Part shown: positions 17,250 through 26,624 of the stretch, piece after piece
Position numbering within the stretch: the stretch's first letter is position 1
How the letters are laid out: each line of letters opens with the position of its first letter
Assembly (NCBI RefSeq): GCF_000023465.1
Contig: NC_014041.1
Location: 1-64,000, forward strand
Origin: Zunongwangia profunda SM-A87
Lineage (GTDB): Bacteria; Bacteroidota; Bacteroidia; Flavobacteriales; Flavobacteriaceae
DNA: 64,000 nucleotides
Direction of reading: 5' to 3'
Program-made: the position numbers and the translations under genes
Notes under the pieces: generated by a model
What the model was told of the DNA's origin: nothing
The model's database searches: none
The model's input: the letters and a program-made list of their open reading frames with translations, nothing else

Positions 17250-17417
17250 AGAAATTATTAAGATAACTATAACATTTTTAACGTTATAAAATAAAGTTTA
17301 TTTTATCCCAGAACCGTTAAATTTTGACGGTTTTAGTAAATTTTATCGAAATCACTTAACAAAACTTTACATTCATTTTCATCTAAAATCAGTTATATAC
17401 ACTAATTTTACCGGTAT

Positions 17418-19628
17418 ATGAGAATGAAACGAAAGAAAAAAAACAATAAATCCAGTGCAAAACTGGGAAATCTTGATAAAAAGATTACAGATATCCTGCG
17501 AAAGGATGCAGGTAAAGCTTATAATTACAAACAAATTGCATCGAAGTTAGGTGTAGACGATCCGAGCAGTCGAAACCAAATTACCAAAAAATTAGCTCAA
17601 TTAGCTGCAAAAAAAGAAATTAACCAGGTTGATCGTGGTAAATTTATGATAGAAAAAGGAGCTAATTACTACACAGGCGTGCTCGACATGTCGAGCAAAG
17701 GATACGGATTTGTAATTGTAGACGAATTTGAGGATGATATTATGATTCCTCAACAAAACTTAAATTCCGCTTTTCATGGGGATGAAGTTGAAATTTATGT
17801 TTATAAACATCGACGTAGAAAAAAATCTGAAGGAGAAATTACCAGGATCATCAAACGTAAACGAACCAGTTTTGTAGGGGTGTTGCAACTGAAGAAGGAC
17901 TTTGGTTTTGTAGTAGTCGATGATCCTAAAATGTATACCGACTTTTTTGTTCAGAAAAATAAGTTGGGAGAAGCGCAGGATGGGGATAAGGTTTTGGTAG
18001 AATTTGATGACTGGCCAAAAAAAGCCGATTCTCCTTTTGGAGTGATTACCAGAGTGCTGGGTACTCCAGGACATCATAATACAGAAATACATTCGATTTT
18101 AGCGCAATACGGCTTACCGGCAGATTTTCCTGAAGAGGTGGAAGAATTTGCTAATAAAATCGATACTTCAATTTCAGATCAGGAGATTAAAAAGCGTCGT
18201 GATATGCGCGATGTGCTCACTTTTACCATAGATCCAAAAGATGCCAAGGACTTTGATGATGCTTTAAGCTTTAGAAAACTTGACAACGGAAATATAGAAC
18301 TGGGAGTTCATATCGCCGATGTTTCACACTATCTGCAACCTGATACTATTTTAGATCAAGAAGCCTACGATCGTGCGACTTCGGTTTATTTGGTAGATAG
18401 GGTAGTACCGATGCTTCCTGAAATTTTATCAAACGGCGCCTGTTCCCTACGACCAAATGAAGAAAAATATACGTTTTCTGCGGTATTTGAATTAGATAAA
18501 AATGCTAAAGTAAAAGATCAATGGTTTGGTAGAACGGTGACTTATTCTGATGCCAGATTTGCTTATGAGGAAGCACAGCATATTATCGAAACCATGGAAA
18601 ATAAAATTCCGGAAGATATTTCTATTCGTGAAGAAGGTTCCTATACGGTGGATAATGCTATTGTAGAAGCTGTTTTAGAATTAGATCGTTTGGCAAAGAA
18701 AATGCGATCGGTAAGAATGCGTGAGGGTGCAATTTCCTTTGATAAGGTAGAAGTGAAATTTCATTTAGATGAAGAAAATGAACCTATAGGGGTATTCTTT
18801 AAAACTTCTAAAGATGCTAACAAACTTATTGAAGAGTTTATGCTCTTGGCCAATAAAAAAGTAGCGGAATTTATAGGAAAGCAAAAACCTAAGAAAACTT
18901 TTGTTTATCGATGCCACGACGAGCCCAATGAAGAGAAATTAGCGTCTTTACAAACCGTTGTAGGTCGCTTTGGTCATTCGCTTAATCTAAGTGACAGAAA
19001 AAGCGTTACGAGCTCTCTAAATAGCCTTTTAAAGAATGTACAGGGTAAAAAAGAACAAAATCTTGTAGATACGCTGGCAATTCGTACCATGAGTAAAGCT
19101 TATTACGGAACAGAAAATATAGGGCATTATGGTTTAGCTTTTGAGTATTATACTCATTTTACTTCACCAATTAGGCGTTATCCGGATGTGATGGTACATC
19201 GTTTGTTACAACAGTATCTGGATGGTGCAGCATCAGCCAGTGAAGATGTTTACGATGAAAAATGCCATCACAGTAGTGAGATGGAAAATCTTGCGGCGAA
19301 TGCCGAGCGGGATTCCATAAAATACATGCAGGTGAAGTTTATGCAGGATCATCAAGATGAAGAGTTTCTTGGGGTAATTTCTGGAGTGACCGATTGGGGA
19401 ATTTTTGTGGAGATCGAACAAAATAAATGTGAAGGAATGATTCGTTTAAGAGACTTATCAGACGATCATTACGAATTTAATGAAGAGCATTATGCTGTGA
19501 TTGGCCGAAAAACCAAAAAGGTATATCAGCTTGGGGACGAGGTGTATGTAAAAGTTAAAAATGCCGACCTGGTGAAACGTCACCTGGATTTTACCATGTT
19601 GGGATTAAAAGAAGATTTTAAAGGATAG
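17418..19628 (+). CDS. rnr: Ribonuclease R
   Basis: 3'-to-5' exoribonuclease that degrades structured RNA. It has 736 residues. A basic N-terminus and winged-helix region (AGKAYNYKQIASKLGVDDPSSRNQ) precede two cold-shock domains (about 70-210). The RNB domain has the metal-binding set TIDPKDAKDFDDALS at about 271-285 and the HFTSPIRRYPDVMVHRLL block. The C-terminal S1 domain (LGVISGVTDWGIFVEIEQNKCEGMI) is present. The start may be M1 at 17418 or M3 at 17424. It is followed 18 bases later by a GIN-domain gene and lies beside the candidate origin. Confidence 0.96.
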   Translation: MRMKRKKKNNKSSAKLGNLDKKITDILRKDAGKAYNYKQIASKLGVDDPSSRNQITKKLAQLAAKKEINQVDRGKFMIEKGANYYTGVLDMSSKGYGFVIVDEFEDDIMIPQQNLNSAFHGDEVEIYVYKHRRRKKSEGEITRIIKRKRTSFVGVLQLKKDFGFVVVDDPKMYTDFFVQKNKLGEAQDGDKVLVEFDDWPKKADSPFGVITRVLGTPGHHNTEIHSILAQYGLPADFPEEVEEFANKIDTSISDQEIKKRRDMRDVLTFTIDPKDAKDFDDALSFRKLDNGNIELGVHIADVSHYLQPDTILDQEAYDRATSVYLVDRVVPMLPEILSNGACSLRPNEEKYTFSAVFELDKNAKVKDQWFGRTVTYSDARFAYEEAQHIIETMENKIPEDISIREEGSYTVDNAIVEAVLELDRLAKKMRSVRMREGAISFDKVEVKFHLDEENEPIGVFFKTSKDANKLIEEFMLLANKKVAEFIGKQKPKKTFVYRCHDEPNEEKLASLQTVVGRFGHSLNLSDRKSVTSSLNSLLKNVQGKKEQNLVDTLAIRTMSKAYYGTENIGHYGLAFEYYTHFTSPIRRYPDVMVHRLLQQYLDGAASASEDVYDEKCHHSSEMENLAANAERDSIKYMQVKFMQDHQDEEFLGVISGVTDWGIFVEIEQNKCEGMIRLRDLSDDHYEFNEEHYAVIGRKTKKVYQLGDEVYVKVKNADLVKRHLDFTMLGLKEDFKG

Positions 19629-19646
19629 TTTTTAATAATTGTAAAA

Positions 19647-20321
19647 ATGAAAAATTTATTAATTATTGCTTTTATGGCTTTTGGATTCGCTGTAAATGCG
19701 CAGGAAACAAAACATGATCTTGCCGATTTTCAGAAGATTTTCGTGTATGATGGTTTGCCGGTAAAACTGGTACGATCTGATGAAAATAAAGCGGTAGTAA
19801 CCGGAGAGAGTAGGGAAGATGTTGAATTTGATATCGAAAATGCGACCTTAAAAATTAAATTAGGGATTGATAACATTTTTGATGATGACGATGATACTCA
19901 GGTGTTGCTTTATTATAAAAGTATCGACGAAGTTAGAGCAAAGCAAAATGCTTCAGTGATGATAGCTGACAAAATTAATGCTGAATTTTTCACGTTGGAA
20001 GCTCAGGAAGGGGCTGATATTACTGGAGAATTTGAGGTGGATAATTTAATTGCTCTTATAAGAAGTGGAGGAGAAATAACACCCTCAGGAAACGTAAAAC
20101 ATCAGGAAGTGAATATTAATACCGGAGGAAAGTATTATGCTAAAAATCTTCAATCTGATTATTTAAACGTAGATATTAAGGCAGGCGGTGTAGCCGATGT
20201 TACTGTTTCTGGAAAAGTAACCGCTAAGGTTAGGGCGGGAGGTACCGTAAACGTTTATGGTGATCCCGAAGAGATCGATAAAAGCACTTTATTTGGTGGT
20301 AAAGTCGTGAGAAAAAACTAA
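19647..20321 (+). CDS. GIN domain-containing (DUF2807) exported protein
   Basis: A 224-residue secreted protein with a signal peptide (MKNLLIIAFMAFGFAVNAQ). The rest is a repetitive beta-rich fold of the head-GIN/DUF2807 type: FQKIFVYDGLPVKLVRSDENKAVV, a middle IADKINAEFFTLEAQEGADITGEF and the C-terminal LNVDIKAGGVADVTVSGKVTAKVRAGG. These proteins form beta-helix-like modules in the Bacteroidota envelope; their function is not established. It starts 18 bases after rnr, so it may be read through from it. Confidence 0.85.
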   Translation: MKNLLIIAFMAFGFAVNAQETKHDLADFQKIFVYDGLPVKLVRSDENKAVVTGESREDVEFDIENATLKIKLGIDNIFDDDDDTQVLLYYKSIDEVRAKQNASVMIADKINAEFFTLEAQEGADITGEFEVDNLIALIRSGGEITPSGNVKHQEVNINTGGKYYAKNLQSDYLNVDIKAGGVADVTVSGKVTAKVRAGGTVNVYGDPEEIDKSTLFGGKVVRKN

Positions 20322-20327
20322 TCTTTT

Positions 20328-20335
20328 ATTTTTGC
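20328..20335 (+). promoter_or_regulatory. Putative -7 element for the LysE-type gene
   Basis: TATTTTTG fits TAnnTTTG, ending 16 bases before the ATG at 20352. Confidence 0.4.
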
Positions 20336-20351
20336 ACTCTAAATAAAGCTT

Positions 20352-21056
20352 ATGCTACATGATATTTTAGCAGCCATGCCATTAGGCTTATTTCTGGCTT
20401 TTATGTTAGGACCGGTATTTTTCGTATTACTGGAAACCGCAGCCATAAAAGGATTTAGGGCAGCTATATCTTTTGATTTAGGTGTAATAATAGCAGATAC
20501 CGTTTTTTTATTTATTGCTTATCTAAGTACAACTAAATTACTGGAAAGAATAAAAGACGATCCTGCATTGTTCATTTTTGGAGGTGTAATTCTTACCACT
20601 TATGGTATCATGACTTTTATCCAAACCAAAAAAGCATTGCCACAGGAAGAAGAAAGTCCGGATATTCGTAAACTCGGCAAAAGTGACTATCTGGGATTGG
20701 CATTAAAAGGTTTTTTACTTAATTTTATTAATGTTGGTGTACTTGGTTTCTGGTTGGGATTAATCATTGTTTTTGGTCCGCGATTAGAAATGGATGGTAA
20801 TAGAATCCTTGTGTTTTTTAGTACTGTTTTAATCACTTACCTAATTGTTGATATCTTTAAGATTTTACTCGCCAAAAAATTAAACCGTAAACTCACTCCG
20901 GGTAGAATTTACATCATGAAAAAAGGTATTAGTGTGATGTTAGTGGTCTTTGGTATTGTATTGATATCACAGGGTGCATTTCCAGGTGAAGTAAACGAAA
21001 TAAGGGAACAAATCGACAATATTACTCCGGGAGAAGGCATAGGCTTTTTCGAATAA
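20352..21056 (+). CDS. LysE/RhtB family exporter
   Basis: A 234-residue inner-membrane protein with about six hydrophobic helices. The N-terminal motif LAAMPLGLFLAFMLGPVFFVLLETAAIKGFRAA is the LysE family signature (GPxxxxxxxxxxxxG), followed by FDLGVIIADTVFLFIAYLS. Family members export basic or neutral amino acids; the substrate here is unknown. Its own promoter-like box lies upstream. The C-terminal 20 residues are a polar tail beyond the usual end. Confidence 0.88.
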   Translation: MLHDILAAMPLGLFLAFMLGPVFFVLLETAAIKGFRAAISFDLGVIIADTVFLFIAYLSTTKLLERIKDDPALFIFGGVILTTYGIMTFIQTKKALPQEEESPDIRKLGKSDYLGLALKGFLLNFINVGVLGFWLGLIIVFGPRLEMDGNRILVFFSTVLITYLIVDIFKILLAKKLNRKLTPGRIYIMKKGISVMLVVFGIVLISQGAFPGEVNEIREQIDNITPGEGIGFFE

Positions 21057-21183
21057 AATGAAATAATTAGTCCTACTGAAAATCTAATTTTTATCCCTGA
21101 TCCAGGTTCTAAACAAAGAATTATTTTTTAACAAATGCCTCATGATCTTGCACTGAGTTAATTTACTGAAAATAATAGCTATA

Positions 21184-21218
21184 AAAAAAGGCTTTCCATC
21201 AATATGGAAAGCCTTTTG
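21184..21218 (-). terminator. Terminator after tRNA-Cys
   Basis: AAAAGGCTTTCCAT (21186-21199) pairs with ATGGAAAGCCTTTT (21204-21217) around a 4-base loop. On the minus strand it is followed by a T-run, directly after tRNA-Cys. The plus side is also T-rich, so it may also stop transcription from the LysE-type gene. Confidence 0.85.
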
Positions 21219-21225
21219 TTTGTAG

Positions 21226-21296
21226 AGGCATCGAGCGGATTCGAACCGCTGTACATGGTTTTGCAGACCACTGCCTAGCCACTCGGCCACGATGCC
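21226..21296 (-). tRNA. tRNA-Cys (GCA)
   Basis: On the minus strand the acceptor arm GGCATCG pairs with CGATGCC. The anticodon stem is GTGGT/ACCAT with loop CTGCAAA (anticodon GCA), the T-arm loop is GTTCGAATC, and the discriminator is U, as expected for Cys. CCA is not encoded. A -7-like promoter box lies 17 bases upstream and a strong hairpin follows. An open reading frame across it on the same strand is a by-product. Confidence 0.97.
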
Positions 21297-21312
21297 CTTT
21301 TATTAGGGAACG

Positions 21313-21320
21313 CAAATGTA
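21313..21320 (-). promoter_or_regulatory. Putative -7 element for tRNA-Cys
   Basis: Minus-strand TACATTTG fits TAnnTTTG, 17 bases ahead of the first tRNA base, with TTT at the -33 spacing. Confidence 0.55.
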
Positions 21321-21350
21321 ATAAAAATTTTAAGTTCTAAAACTAAAAAT

Positions 21351-21707
21351 CTATCTGGATTTACTTCTGGTTACGCTAACCATTGCCACATTGCCTCCTA
21401 TTGGAGGATTAATTTTTGATACTGAAACGGTTACCTTTTGTACCAATATAATTTCTTTTAGTACCCGATTGTTAATTCGTTCTGCAACACTTTCTAAAAG
21501 TTTAGAACGTAAAGCCATTTCTTCTTTCACAATGTTATTTAAATGAACGTAATCGATGGTATCTGCTAATTCATCAGATTTTCCCGAATTAGAGAGATCG
21601 CCCTTTACTTTAAGATCAACACTATAATCACTTCCTATCTTTCCTTCTTCCTCCAAACAACCGTGATAAGCGAATACCTTGATATTTTTTAATTTTATAC
21701 TTCCCAA
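21351..21707 (-). CDS. folB: Dihydroneopterin aldolase
   Basis: Cleaves 7,8-dihydroneopterin in folate synthesis. Its core is conserved: IKLKNIKVFAYHGCLEEEGKIGSDYSVDLKV, DTIDYVHLNNIVKEEM, and the terminal PPIGGNVAMVSVTRS. The best start is the TTG at 21707, giving GSIKLKNIK and 118 residues, as in relatives. No ATG is available there, and extending to 21767 would add a segment overlapping the upstream lipoprotein gene by 35 bases. Use of TTG is inference. The gene lies behind an unrelated lipoprotein and ahead of tRNA-Cys on the same strand. Confidence 0.9.
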   Translation of the reverse strand: MGSIKLKNIKVFAYHGCLEEEGKIGSDYSVDLKVKGDLSNSGKSDELADTIDYVHLNNIVKEEMALRSKLLESVAERINNRVLKEIILVQKVTVSVSKINPPIGGNVAMVSVTRSKSR

Positions 21708-21732
21708 AATTATTTTTTTGTAAAAATAAGGT

Positions 21733-22488
21733 TTAAAATTTTTTCTTGGGTGTTTCGCCGGTAACAACTTTTAAGCTATCAATATATTTTCCTTCGATGC
21801 CCATAATAAAGCAAGTATATAACTTTTGAGATTGAATAGCGAGTTGTTCTTGTGCTACGTTTACTTTACTTCCTTTTAATTTCCAGTTCACTTTTTGCTG
21901 AAGTGGCAAAAGCGCTTTTGTCTTGGAAACTTTGGGATAGGTAAGTGAAGACAGTGACACTGTTTTTTTATCTGAAGTGGCTACTGCCGAAATCTCTTCT
22001 ACACCGGCAGCTAAATGAACCCATCTTATTTTTGCTTCGTCTTTACCGCATTCAAATTCATCGTTCAAAATTTTGAATTGCGGTAAATTTCCGTTTGGCA
22101 TCGTCGCTTCTTCACCTTCTACAATTTCGTGTAATTTTGTTTTGCTGGTTTTTTCATTGGTAGTGGGATTTTCCTGTAAAATTCCATAAAGCATCAAAGT
22201 ATAAACTCCGCTGTTACCAATACCTACTTTTTTCTTTAACAATGACTGGTTTTCAGCTTTTACTTCTACTGTATAAGTTCCAGAATTTATAGATTGATAA
22301 TCTGTTAATTCGGTATACTTCAGTTGTTGTTGAAGAGTAGATTCACCATCTTTTGTAAAGATAATTTTTACCGGGCGATCAGTGAACATAAACTGTCCTA
22401 TGCGTAATTTTGAAGGTTTTTGTTGAGAAGAATGACAACTAAAAAGCAGTAGCATTCCCATGAATAGCGTTATAAATTTAGTTTTCAT
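21733..22488 (-). CDS. Lipoprotein with DUF4397-like segment
   Basis: A 251-residue lipoprotein (signal MKTKFITLFMGMLLLFSC with Cys at 18). The visible core is two beta-rich repeats: FTDRPVKIIFTKDG with YTLMLYGIL, and IRWVHLAAGVEEISAVATSDKK with LYTCFIMG. These resemble the DUF4397 fold of surface proteins, but I would not insist on it. Its start overlaps the end of the APC permease gene by 11 bases, so the two are translated from the same message. Function is unknown. Confidence 0.65.
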   Translation of the reverse strand: MKTKFITLFMGMLLLFSCHSSQQKPSKLRIGQFMFTDRPVKIIFTKDGESTLQQQLKYTELTDYQSINSGTYTVEVKAENQSLLKKKVGIGNSGVYTLMLYGILQENPTTNEKTSKTKLHEIVEGEEATMPNGNLPQFKILNDEFECGKDEAKIRWVHLAAGVEEISAVATSDKKTVSLSSLTYPKVSKTKALLPLQQKVNWKLKGSKVNVAQEQLAIQSQKLYTCFIMGIEGKYIDSLKVVTGETPKKKF

Positions 22489-23770
22489 CTACCTGGGCTT
22501 TTTGTTGTGTTTTTTCTTTCTTCTTCAGTAAGTAGGGTCTTCCCATAATGATAAGTAACACCACGGCTAAAATTCCGCCTAGGGCAACGGGTTTAGAAAT
22601 CACCAATCTAAAAATTAAGGCTACTCCCACTAGAATCCCAATGATAATGCCCATTAACGGGATCCATTTTCGTTTTTCAGATTCGCGATAAGCAATCCAG
22701 TTTACAATCCCAAAGGTAAATAAGAAGGCCAAACTTGCTGCTTCTACCAATGAACTCAACGAGCCTACAATAGCTAAGGTCCCGGCTAAAGTACCTAGAA
22801 CAATGATCGATCGATCGGGTACATCGTTTTTATTGGTGTGATCAAACCAGGAAGGAAGTTCGTTTTTAGAGGCAATACGTTTGGATAAATTGGCCGTGGA
22901 AAATAGAGTGGAATTGATGGCTGCGGCTGTTGCAAATCCTGCAGCAACCGTCATTACTATAAGTCCGGTTTTTCCAAAAGCCGATTCGGCCGAAATGGAC
23001 AAAGCAATTTCTTTAAAACTAATCATAGACGTAGCACCACCCACCATGGTTGCTCCTAACGCTACTACCGCATAAAGGATGACCACAAATATGACAGCGC
23101 TCATTAAAGTAGGCATAAAGCTCTTTTCAGGATTTTTAATTTTATCGTATTCGTAGGTAAGTAGCTGAAAGCCTTCGTATGCCATAAATATGGAAGCTCC
23201 TCCAATTAAACTTGACCAAATAGGTCGAGGACTGATTCCCGCGGTAAGTTGAGAGGTGTCCCAATTGGCCAGTCCGTAAATGCCTAAAGCCAATAATACT
23301 AGTAGGTTCACCGATACGATAATAATCTCTACATTGGTCAGTTTTCCTACTCCGGCTAAATTCAATAAAATTAAAGCGATGACAATCCCGGCGGCAAGTA
23401 AACGCATTAATAAAGGATTGCCATGAAAAGCAAACGATAGGTAATGTCCAAAAGCATAAGCGTAAACCGATATCGTTAAGACATACCCGATAATTAACAA
23501 CCAGCTGAGGTTTCCGGCCATTTTTTTATCGTTTACTTTTTCCAGAAATACAAAGGCACCGCCTTCTTCGTGAAATTTATTAGTTAGGAACACATAACTA
23601 TAGGCTGATGGTATGGCGATTAGTCCTGTAAGGACAAAAGCGAGCCAGGTCCACTGTGCCGAAACGGCAATGACAACACCCAGCACGGTGTATATACCAC
23701 CGCCTACCATTCCACCTGCGGCAAGTGCCCAAACTGATAACGGATTTAGTTTCGAGGAATTATTGCTCAT
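22478..23770 (-). CDS. APC family amino acid permease
   Basis: A 430-residue inner-membrane transporter with about 12 helices. The first helix has the APC motif WALAAGGMVGGGIYTVLG, and the loop YSYVFLTNKFHEEGGAFVFLEKV and the helix PIWSSLIGGASIFMAYEGFQLLTYEYDKIKNP are family-typical. It likely imports amino acids or polyamines by cation symport; the substrate cannot be read. It forms a small operon with the lipoprotein gene that it overlaps, and possibly folB behind that. Confidence 0.88.
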   Translation of the reverse strand: MSNNSSKLNPLSVWALAAGGMVGGGIYTVLGVVIAVSAQWTWLAFVLTGLIAIPSAYSYVFLTNKFHEEGGAFVFLEKVNDKKMAGNLSWLLIIGYVLTISVYAYAFGHYLSFAFHGNPLLMRLLAAGIVIALILLNLAGVGKLTNVEIIIVSVNLLVLLALGIYGLANWDTSQLTAGISPRPIWSSLIGGASIFMAYEGFQLLTYEYDKIKNPEKSFMPTLMSAVIFVVILYAVVALGATMVGGATSMISFKEIALSISAESAFGKTGLIVMTVAAGFATAAAINSTLFSTANLSKRIASKNELPSWFDHTNKNDVPDRSIIVLGTLAGTLAIVGSLSSLVEAASLAFLFTFGIVNWIAYRESEKRKWIPLMGIIIGILVGVALIFRLVISKPVALGGILAVVLLIIMGRPYLLKKKEKTQQKAQVDEN

Positions 23771-24079
23771 CTTAATACAGGTTTTAAAGATGGAATAATA
23801 GAGGTTTTGTAGTAGTTCATCATTATTTTTTTTGCTCTTATAAAATTAAAGAATATCGATGTGAAGAACTTTGTATAACTTAGGTTTAGGTTTATTTTAA
23901 CCCAATTAGTTCATTCCGGTTAGTCTCCAGTGAATTATAAATCAGGAAACTTATCTAAGATTTAGAGACGTGATTATGGGATTATACTTTTAAAGAATGA
24001 TTATTTTTTATTTTCTAATTGTTTTACTCCTGCAAGGCGATTTTATTTTTGATAACTTTGCTTTTTTACAAGAAAAATT
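23771..24079. other. 309-bp intergenic region
   Basis: Region between the divergent APC permease and glnS genes. It holds a -7-type box for glnS near 24053. Apart from AT-rich sequence I see no small gene or structured RNA in it. Confidence 0.5.
24053..24060 (+). promoter_or_regulatory. Putative -7 element for glnS
   Basis: TAACTTTG fits TAnnTTTG, 20 bases before the ATG at 24080. Confidence 0.45.
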
Positions 24080-25759
24080 ATGGCGGAAGAAAAGAAGTCT
24101 CTAAATTTTATTGAGCAAATTATAGAAGAAGATCTAAAGGCAGATTATAAAAGGGAAAAACTGATGTTTCGTTTCCCACCAGAGCCTAATGGCTATCTGC
24201 ATATTGGGCATGCTTCTTCTATTTGTTTAAATTTTGGTTTGGGAGAAAAATATGATGCTCCTGTAAATTTAAGGTTCGACGATACCAATCCCATAAAAGA
24301 AGAAAAGGAATTTGTTGAAGCTATTAAGAGAGATGTGGAATGGCTTGGCTATAAATGGGCTAAGGAATGTTATGCATCAGATTATTTTCAGCAGTTGTAC
24401 GATTGGGCGGTAGAAATGATTAAGAATGGCGATGCATATGTAGACAGTCAGACTTCTGAAGACATTGCGCAGCAAAAAGGAACACCAACACAGCCAGGTA
24501 CAGAAAGTCCTTACAGGAATCGTAGTGTAGAGGAGAATTTGGATTTATTCGAACAAATGAAGAATGGAGAAACTCCTGAAGGTGCTCATGTGCTTCGCGC
24601 TAAAATCGATATGTCCAGTGGTAATATGTTAATGCGGGATCCTATTATGTATCGATGTGTTCATAAACCACATCATCGTACGGAAGGGGAATGGAAAATC
24701 TACCCAATGTACGACTGGGCACACGGGGAAAGCGATTTTATCGAGCAGGTTTCCCATTCTTTTTGTACCCTGGAGTTTTTACCGCATAGAGAGTTGTATA
24801 ACTGGTTTATTGCCAAAGTAAGTAAACCTGGAGAGTTTATCCCAAAGCAGCGGGAATTTGCGCGAAGAAACCTTAGCCATACAGTGGTAAGTAAACGAAA
24901 ACTGGCACAACTTGTAGAAAAGGGAATTGTAGAATCATGGGATGATCCCAGGATGCCAACCATCTCTGGGTTAAGAAGACGTGGATATACTCCTGCCGCT
25001 ATTAAAAATTTTGCTGATTCTATTGGTGTTGGGAAGCGTGAAAATATGATCGATGTAGCGCATTTAGAATTTTGTGCACGTGAAGATCTAAATAAAATCA
25101 CACCCCGTGTAATGGGTGTTCTAGATCCTGTGAAGTTGGTAATTACTAATTATCCTGAGGGAGAAGAAGAGTGGTTAGAAGCCGAAAATAATCCGGAAGA
25201 TGAAACCGCGGGTACAAGACAGGTTCCCTTTAGCCGCGAATTATATATCGAGAGAGAAGACTTTAAAGAAAGTGCAAATCGTAAGTTCTTTAGATTAACT
25301 TTAGGTAAGGAAGTTCGTTTAAAGAATGCCTATATTATTAAAGGAGAAGATGTAGTTAAAGACGAAGAAGGTAATATTCTGGAAATTCATTGTACTTACG
25401 ATCCCAAGAGTAAAAGTGGTAGTGGGACTGAAGAGTCCTTAAGAAAGGTAAAAGGAACATTGCACTGGGTTTCTATAAAGCATGCATTAAAAGCTGAGGT
25501 TCGTCTTTATGATCGCTTGTTTACAGAAGAAGCTCCCGATGGAGTAAAGGATAAGGATTTTCTTGAATTTGTAAATCCCAATTCTTTAAATACTATTACA
25601 GGTTTTGTTGAACCGAGTTTAAGTACTGCTGAAGAATTAGAGAAATTCCAGTTCCAGAGAATAGGTTATTTTTGTATTGATAGAGATAGTACTAAAGATC
25701 ATCTGGTTTTTAATAGAACAGTGGGTTTAAGAGATAGTTGGGCCAAAATGCAAAAGTAA
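24080..25759 (+). CDS. glnS: Glutaminyl-tRNA synthetase
   Basis: Charges tRNA-Gln. It has 559 residues and is a class I enzyme: HIGH motif YLHIGHASSICLNFG near residue 40 and the KMSKS-type motif VVSKRKL at about 269-275. GlnRS-specific blocks are present (FPPEPNGYLHIGHA, RFDDTNPIKEEKEFVEAIKRD, and EFLPHRELYNW). The C-terminal anticodon-binding barrels are complete. With gltX in the same window, this is the direct pathway for Gln charging. The gene looks monocistronic, about 130 bases ahead of a YtxH gene with its own promoter box. Confidence 0.97.
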   Translation: MAEEKKSLNFIEQIIEEDLKADYKREKLMFRFPPEPNGYLHIGHASSICLNFGLGEKYDAPVNLRFDDTNPIKEEKEFVEAIKRDVEWLGYKWAKECYASDYFQQLYDWAVEMIKNGDAYVDSQTSEDIAQQKGTPTQPGTESPYRNRSVEENLDLFEQMKNGETPEGAHVLRAKIDMSSGNMLMRDPIMYRCVHKPHHRTEGEWKIYPMYDWAHGESDFIEQVSHSFCTLEFLPHRELYNWFIAKVSKPGEFIPKQREFARRNLSHTVVSKRKLAQLVEKGIVESWDDPRMPTISGLRRRGYTPAAIKNFADSIGVGKRENMIDVAHLEFCAREDLNKITPRVMGVLDPVKLVITNYPEGEEEWLEAENNPEDETAGTRQVPFSRELYIEREDFKESANRKFFRLTLGKEVRLKNAYIIKGEDVVKDEEGNILEIHCTYDPKSKSGSGTEESLRKVKGTLHWVSIKHALKAEVRLYDRLFTEEAPDGVKDKDFLEFVNPNSLNTITGFVEPSLSTAEELEKFQFQRIGYFCIDRDSTKDHLVFNRTVGLRDSWAKMQK

Positions 25760-25848
25760 ATTTTGGATAAGTGCTTGTTTAAGAATATTTTAGTATTGGT
25801 AAAATACATATTAACCGGTTATTAACAGGGCTTAAGCTGTTGATACCG

Positions 25849-25856
25849 TATATTTG
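25849..25856 (+). promoter_or_regulatory. Putative -7 element for the YtxH operon
   Basis: TATATTTG fits TAnnTTTG, 32 bases before the ATG at 25888. Confidence 0.45.
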
Positions 25857-25887
25857 ATAGAAAGTATTAATCAAAAACTTATTTATT

Positions 25888-26262
25888 ATGGCAAATACAG
25901 GAAGCACATTGTTAGCATTAGTAACTGGCGCAGCTATTGGAGCTGGAATTGGGTTATTATATGCTCCTGATAAAGGTGAAAAAACAAGAAAGAAACTTAA
26001 GAAAGATGCTTTAGACGCACAGGATCGTTTTAATAAGAAATATAACGAAACAGCTTCTAATCTAACAGAGAAAGCTAAAAAAGCAAAATTTGATTTTGAA
26101 GAAAGATTAGAAGAAACACTTTCTAATGCGAGCCATAAAGCAGATGATATCCTTTCAGCAATGGAATCAAAATTAGAAGAATTGAGAAAACAAAACGCGA
26201 AGTTACAAAAGGAAGTTAAGAAGGAAGAGGCTGAAACTAAAGCGAATAAAGTAGTGGTATAA
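25888..26262 (+). CDS. YtxH domain-containing protein
   Basis: A 124-residue protein. It has an N-terminal glycine-rich hydrophobic segment (LLALVTGAAIGAGIGLLYAPDKGEKTRKKLKKDA), typical of YtxH, and then about 90 residues of lysine- and glutamate-rich coiled coil. The helix may insert in the membrane as a hairpin. It is followed 5 bases later by a holin-like membrane protein gene and then by a 71-residue protein gene that abuts it, so the three form one unit. YtxH proteins are stress-linked in other bacteria; the role here is unknown. Confidence 0.85.
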   Translation: MANTGSTLLALVTGAAIGAGIGLLYAPDKGEKTRKKLKKDALDAQDRFNKKYNETASNLTEKAKKAKFDFEERLEETLSNASHKADDILSAMESKLEELRKQNAKLQKEVKKEEAETKANKVVV

Positions 26263-26267
26263 TATTT

Positions 26268-26624
26268 ATGGCGTTTGAAAAACTAAGTAATAGTATAGAC
26301 GAACTTAATGACAACGTTAGGGCATTTACGCATAGTAATGCTGAATATTATAAACTTTTAATATTTAAACAAACAACAAAGTCGGCAATATTGCTGGTGA
26401 TGTTTTTGATTGTAGCTTTTGCGCTAAGTACTGCCGTGGCTTTTTTATCCCTTGGGGTTGCTTTTGCAATTAGTGCTGCCTTGGATCAACCATCTTCTGG
26501 ATTTTTTATAGTCGGTGGTTTTTATTTGGTTGTGATTGTTTTATTTGTGATATTCGGAAAAAAACCGCTAAGCAAGTTTATGCTTAAGAAGTTTTCACGG
26601 GAAATTTTTAATGAAGAGAATTAA
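26268..26624 (+). CDS. Holin-like (PF07332/DUF1469-type) membrane protein
   Basis: A 118-residue protein with two hydrophobic helices (SAILLVMFLIVAFALSTAVAF and FFIVGGFYLVVIVLFVIFG) joined by a short polar loop, between charged ends. It resembles the so-called phage-holin superfamily proteins of Bacteroidota chromosomes, which are not phage genes. It is the middle gene of a trio with YtxH upstream and a 71-residue protein downstream whose ATG touches its stop. Its function is not known; a role in membrane stress tolerance is only a guess. Confidence 0.75.
   Translation: MAFEKLSNSIDELNDNVRAFTHSNAEYYKLLIFKQTTKSAILLVMFLIVAFALSTAVAFLSLGVAFAISAALDQPSSGFFIVGGFYLVVIVLFVIFGKKPLSKFMLKKFSREIFNEEN

Noticed and set aside
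17310..17340. Inverted repeat AACCGT/ACGGTT ahead of rnr
   Set aside because: Only six base pairs and no T-run on either strand; probably chance.
21084..21290. A 68-codon frame on the minus strand across the tRNA-Cys locus
   Set aside because: It lies over tRNA-Cys and its terminator; the open frame is a by-product of the tRNA sequence.
26268..26624. Prophage remnant suggested by the holin-like protein
   Set aside because: This protein family is chromosomal in Bacteroidota; no lysis, capsid or integrase genes are near.
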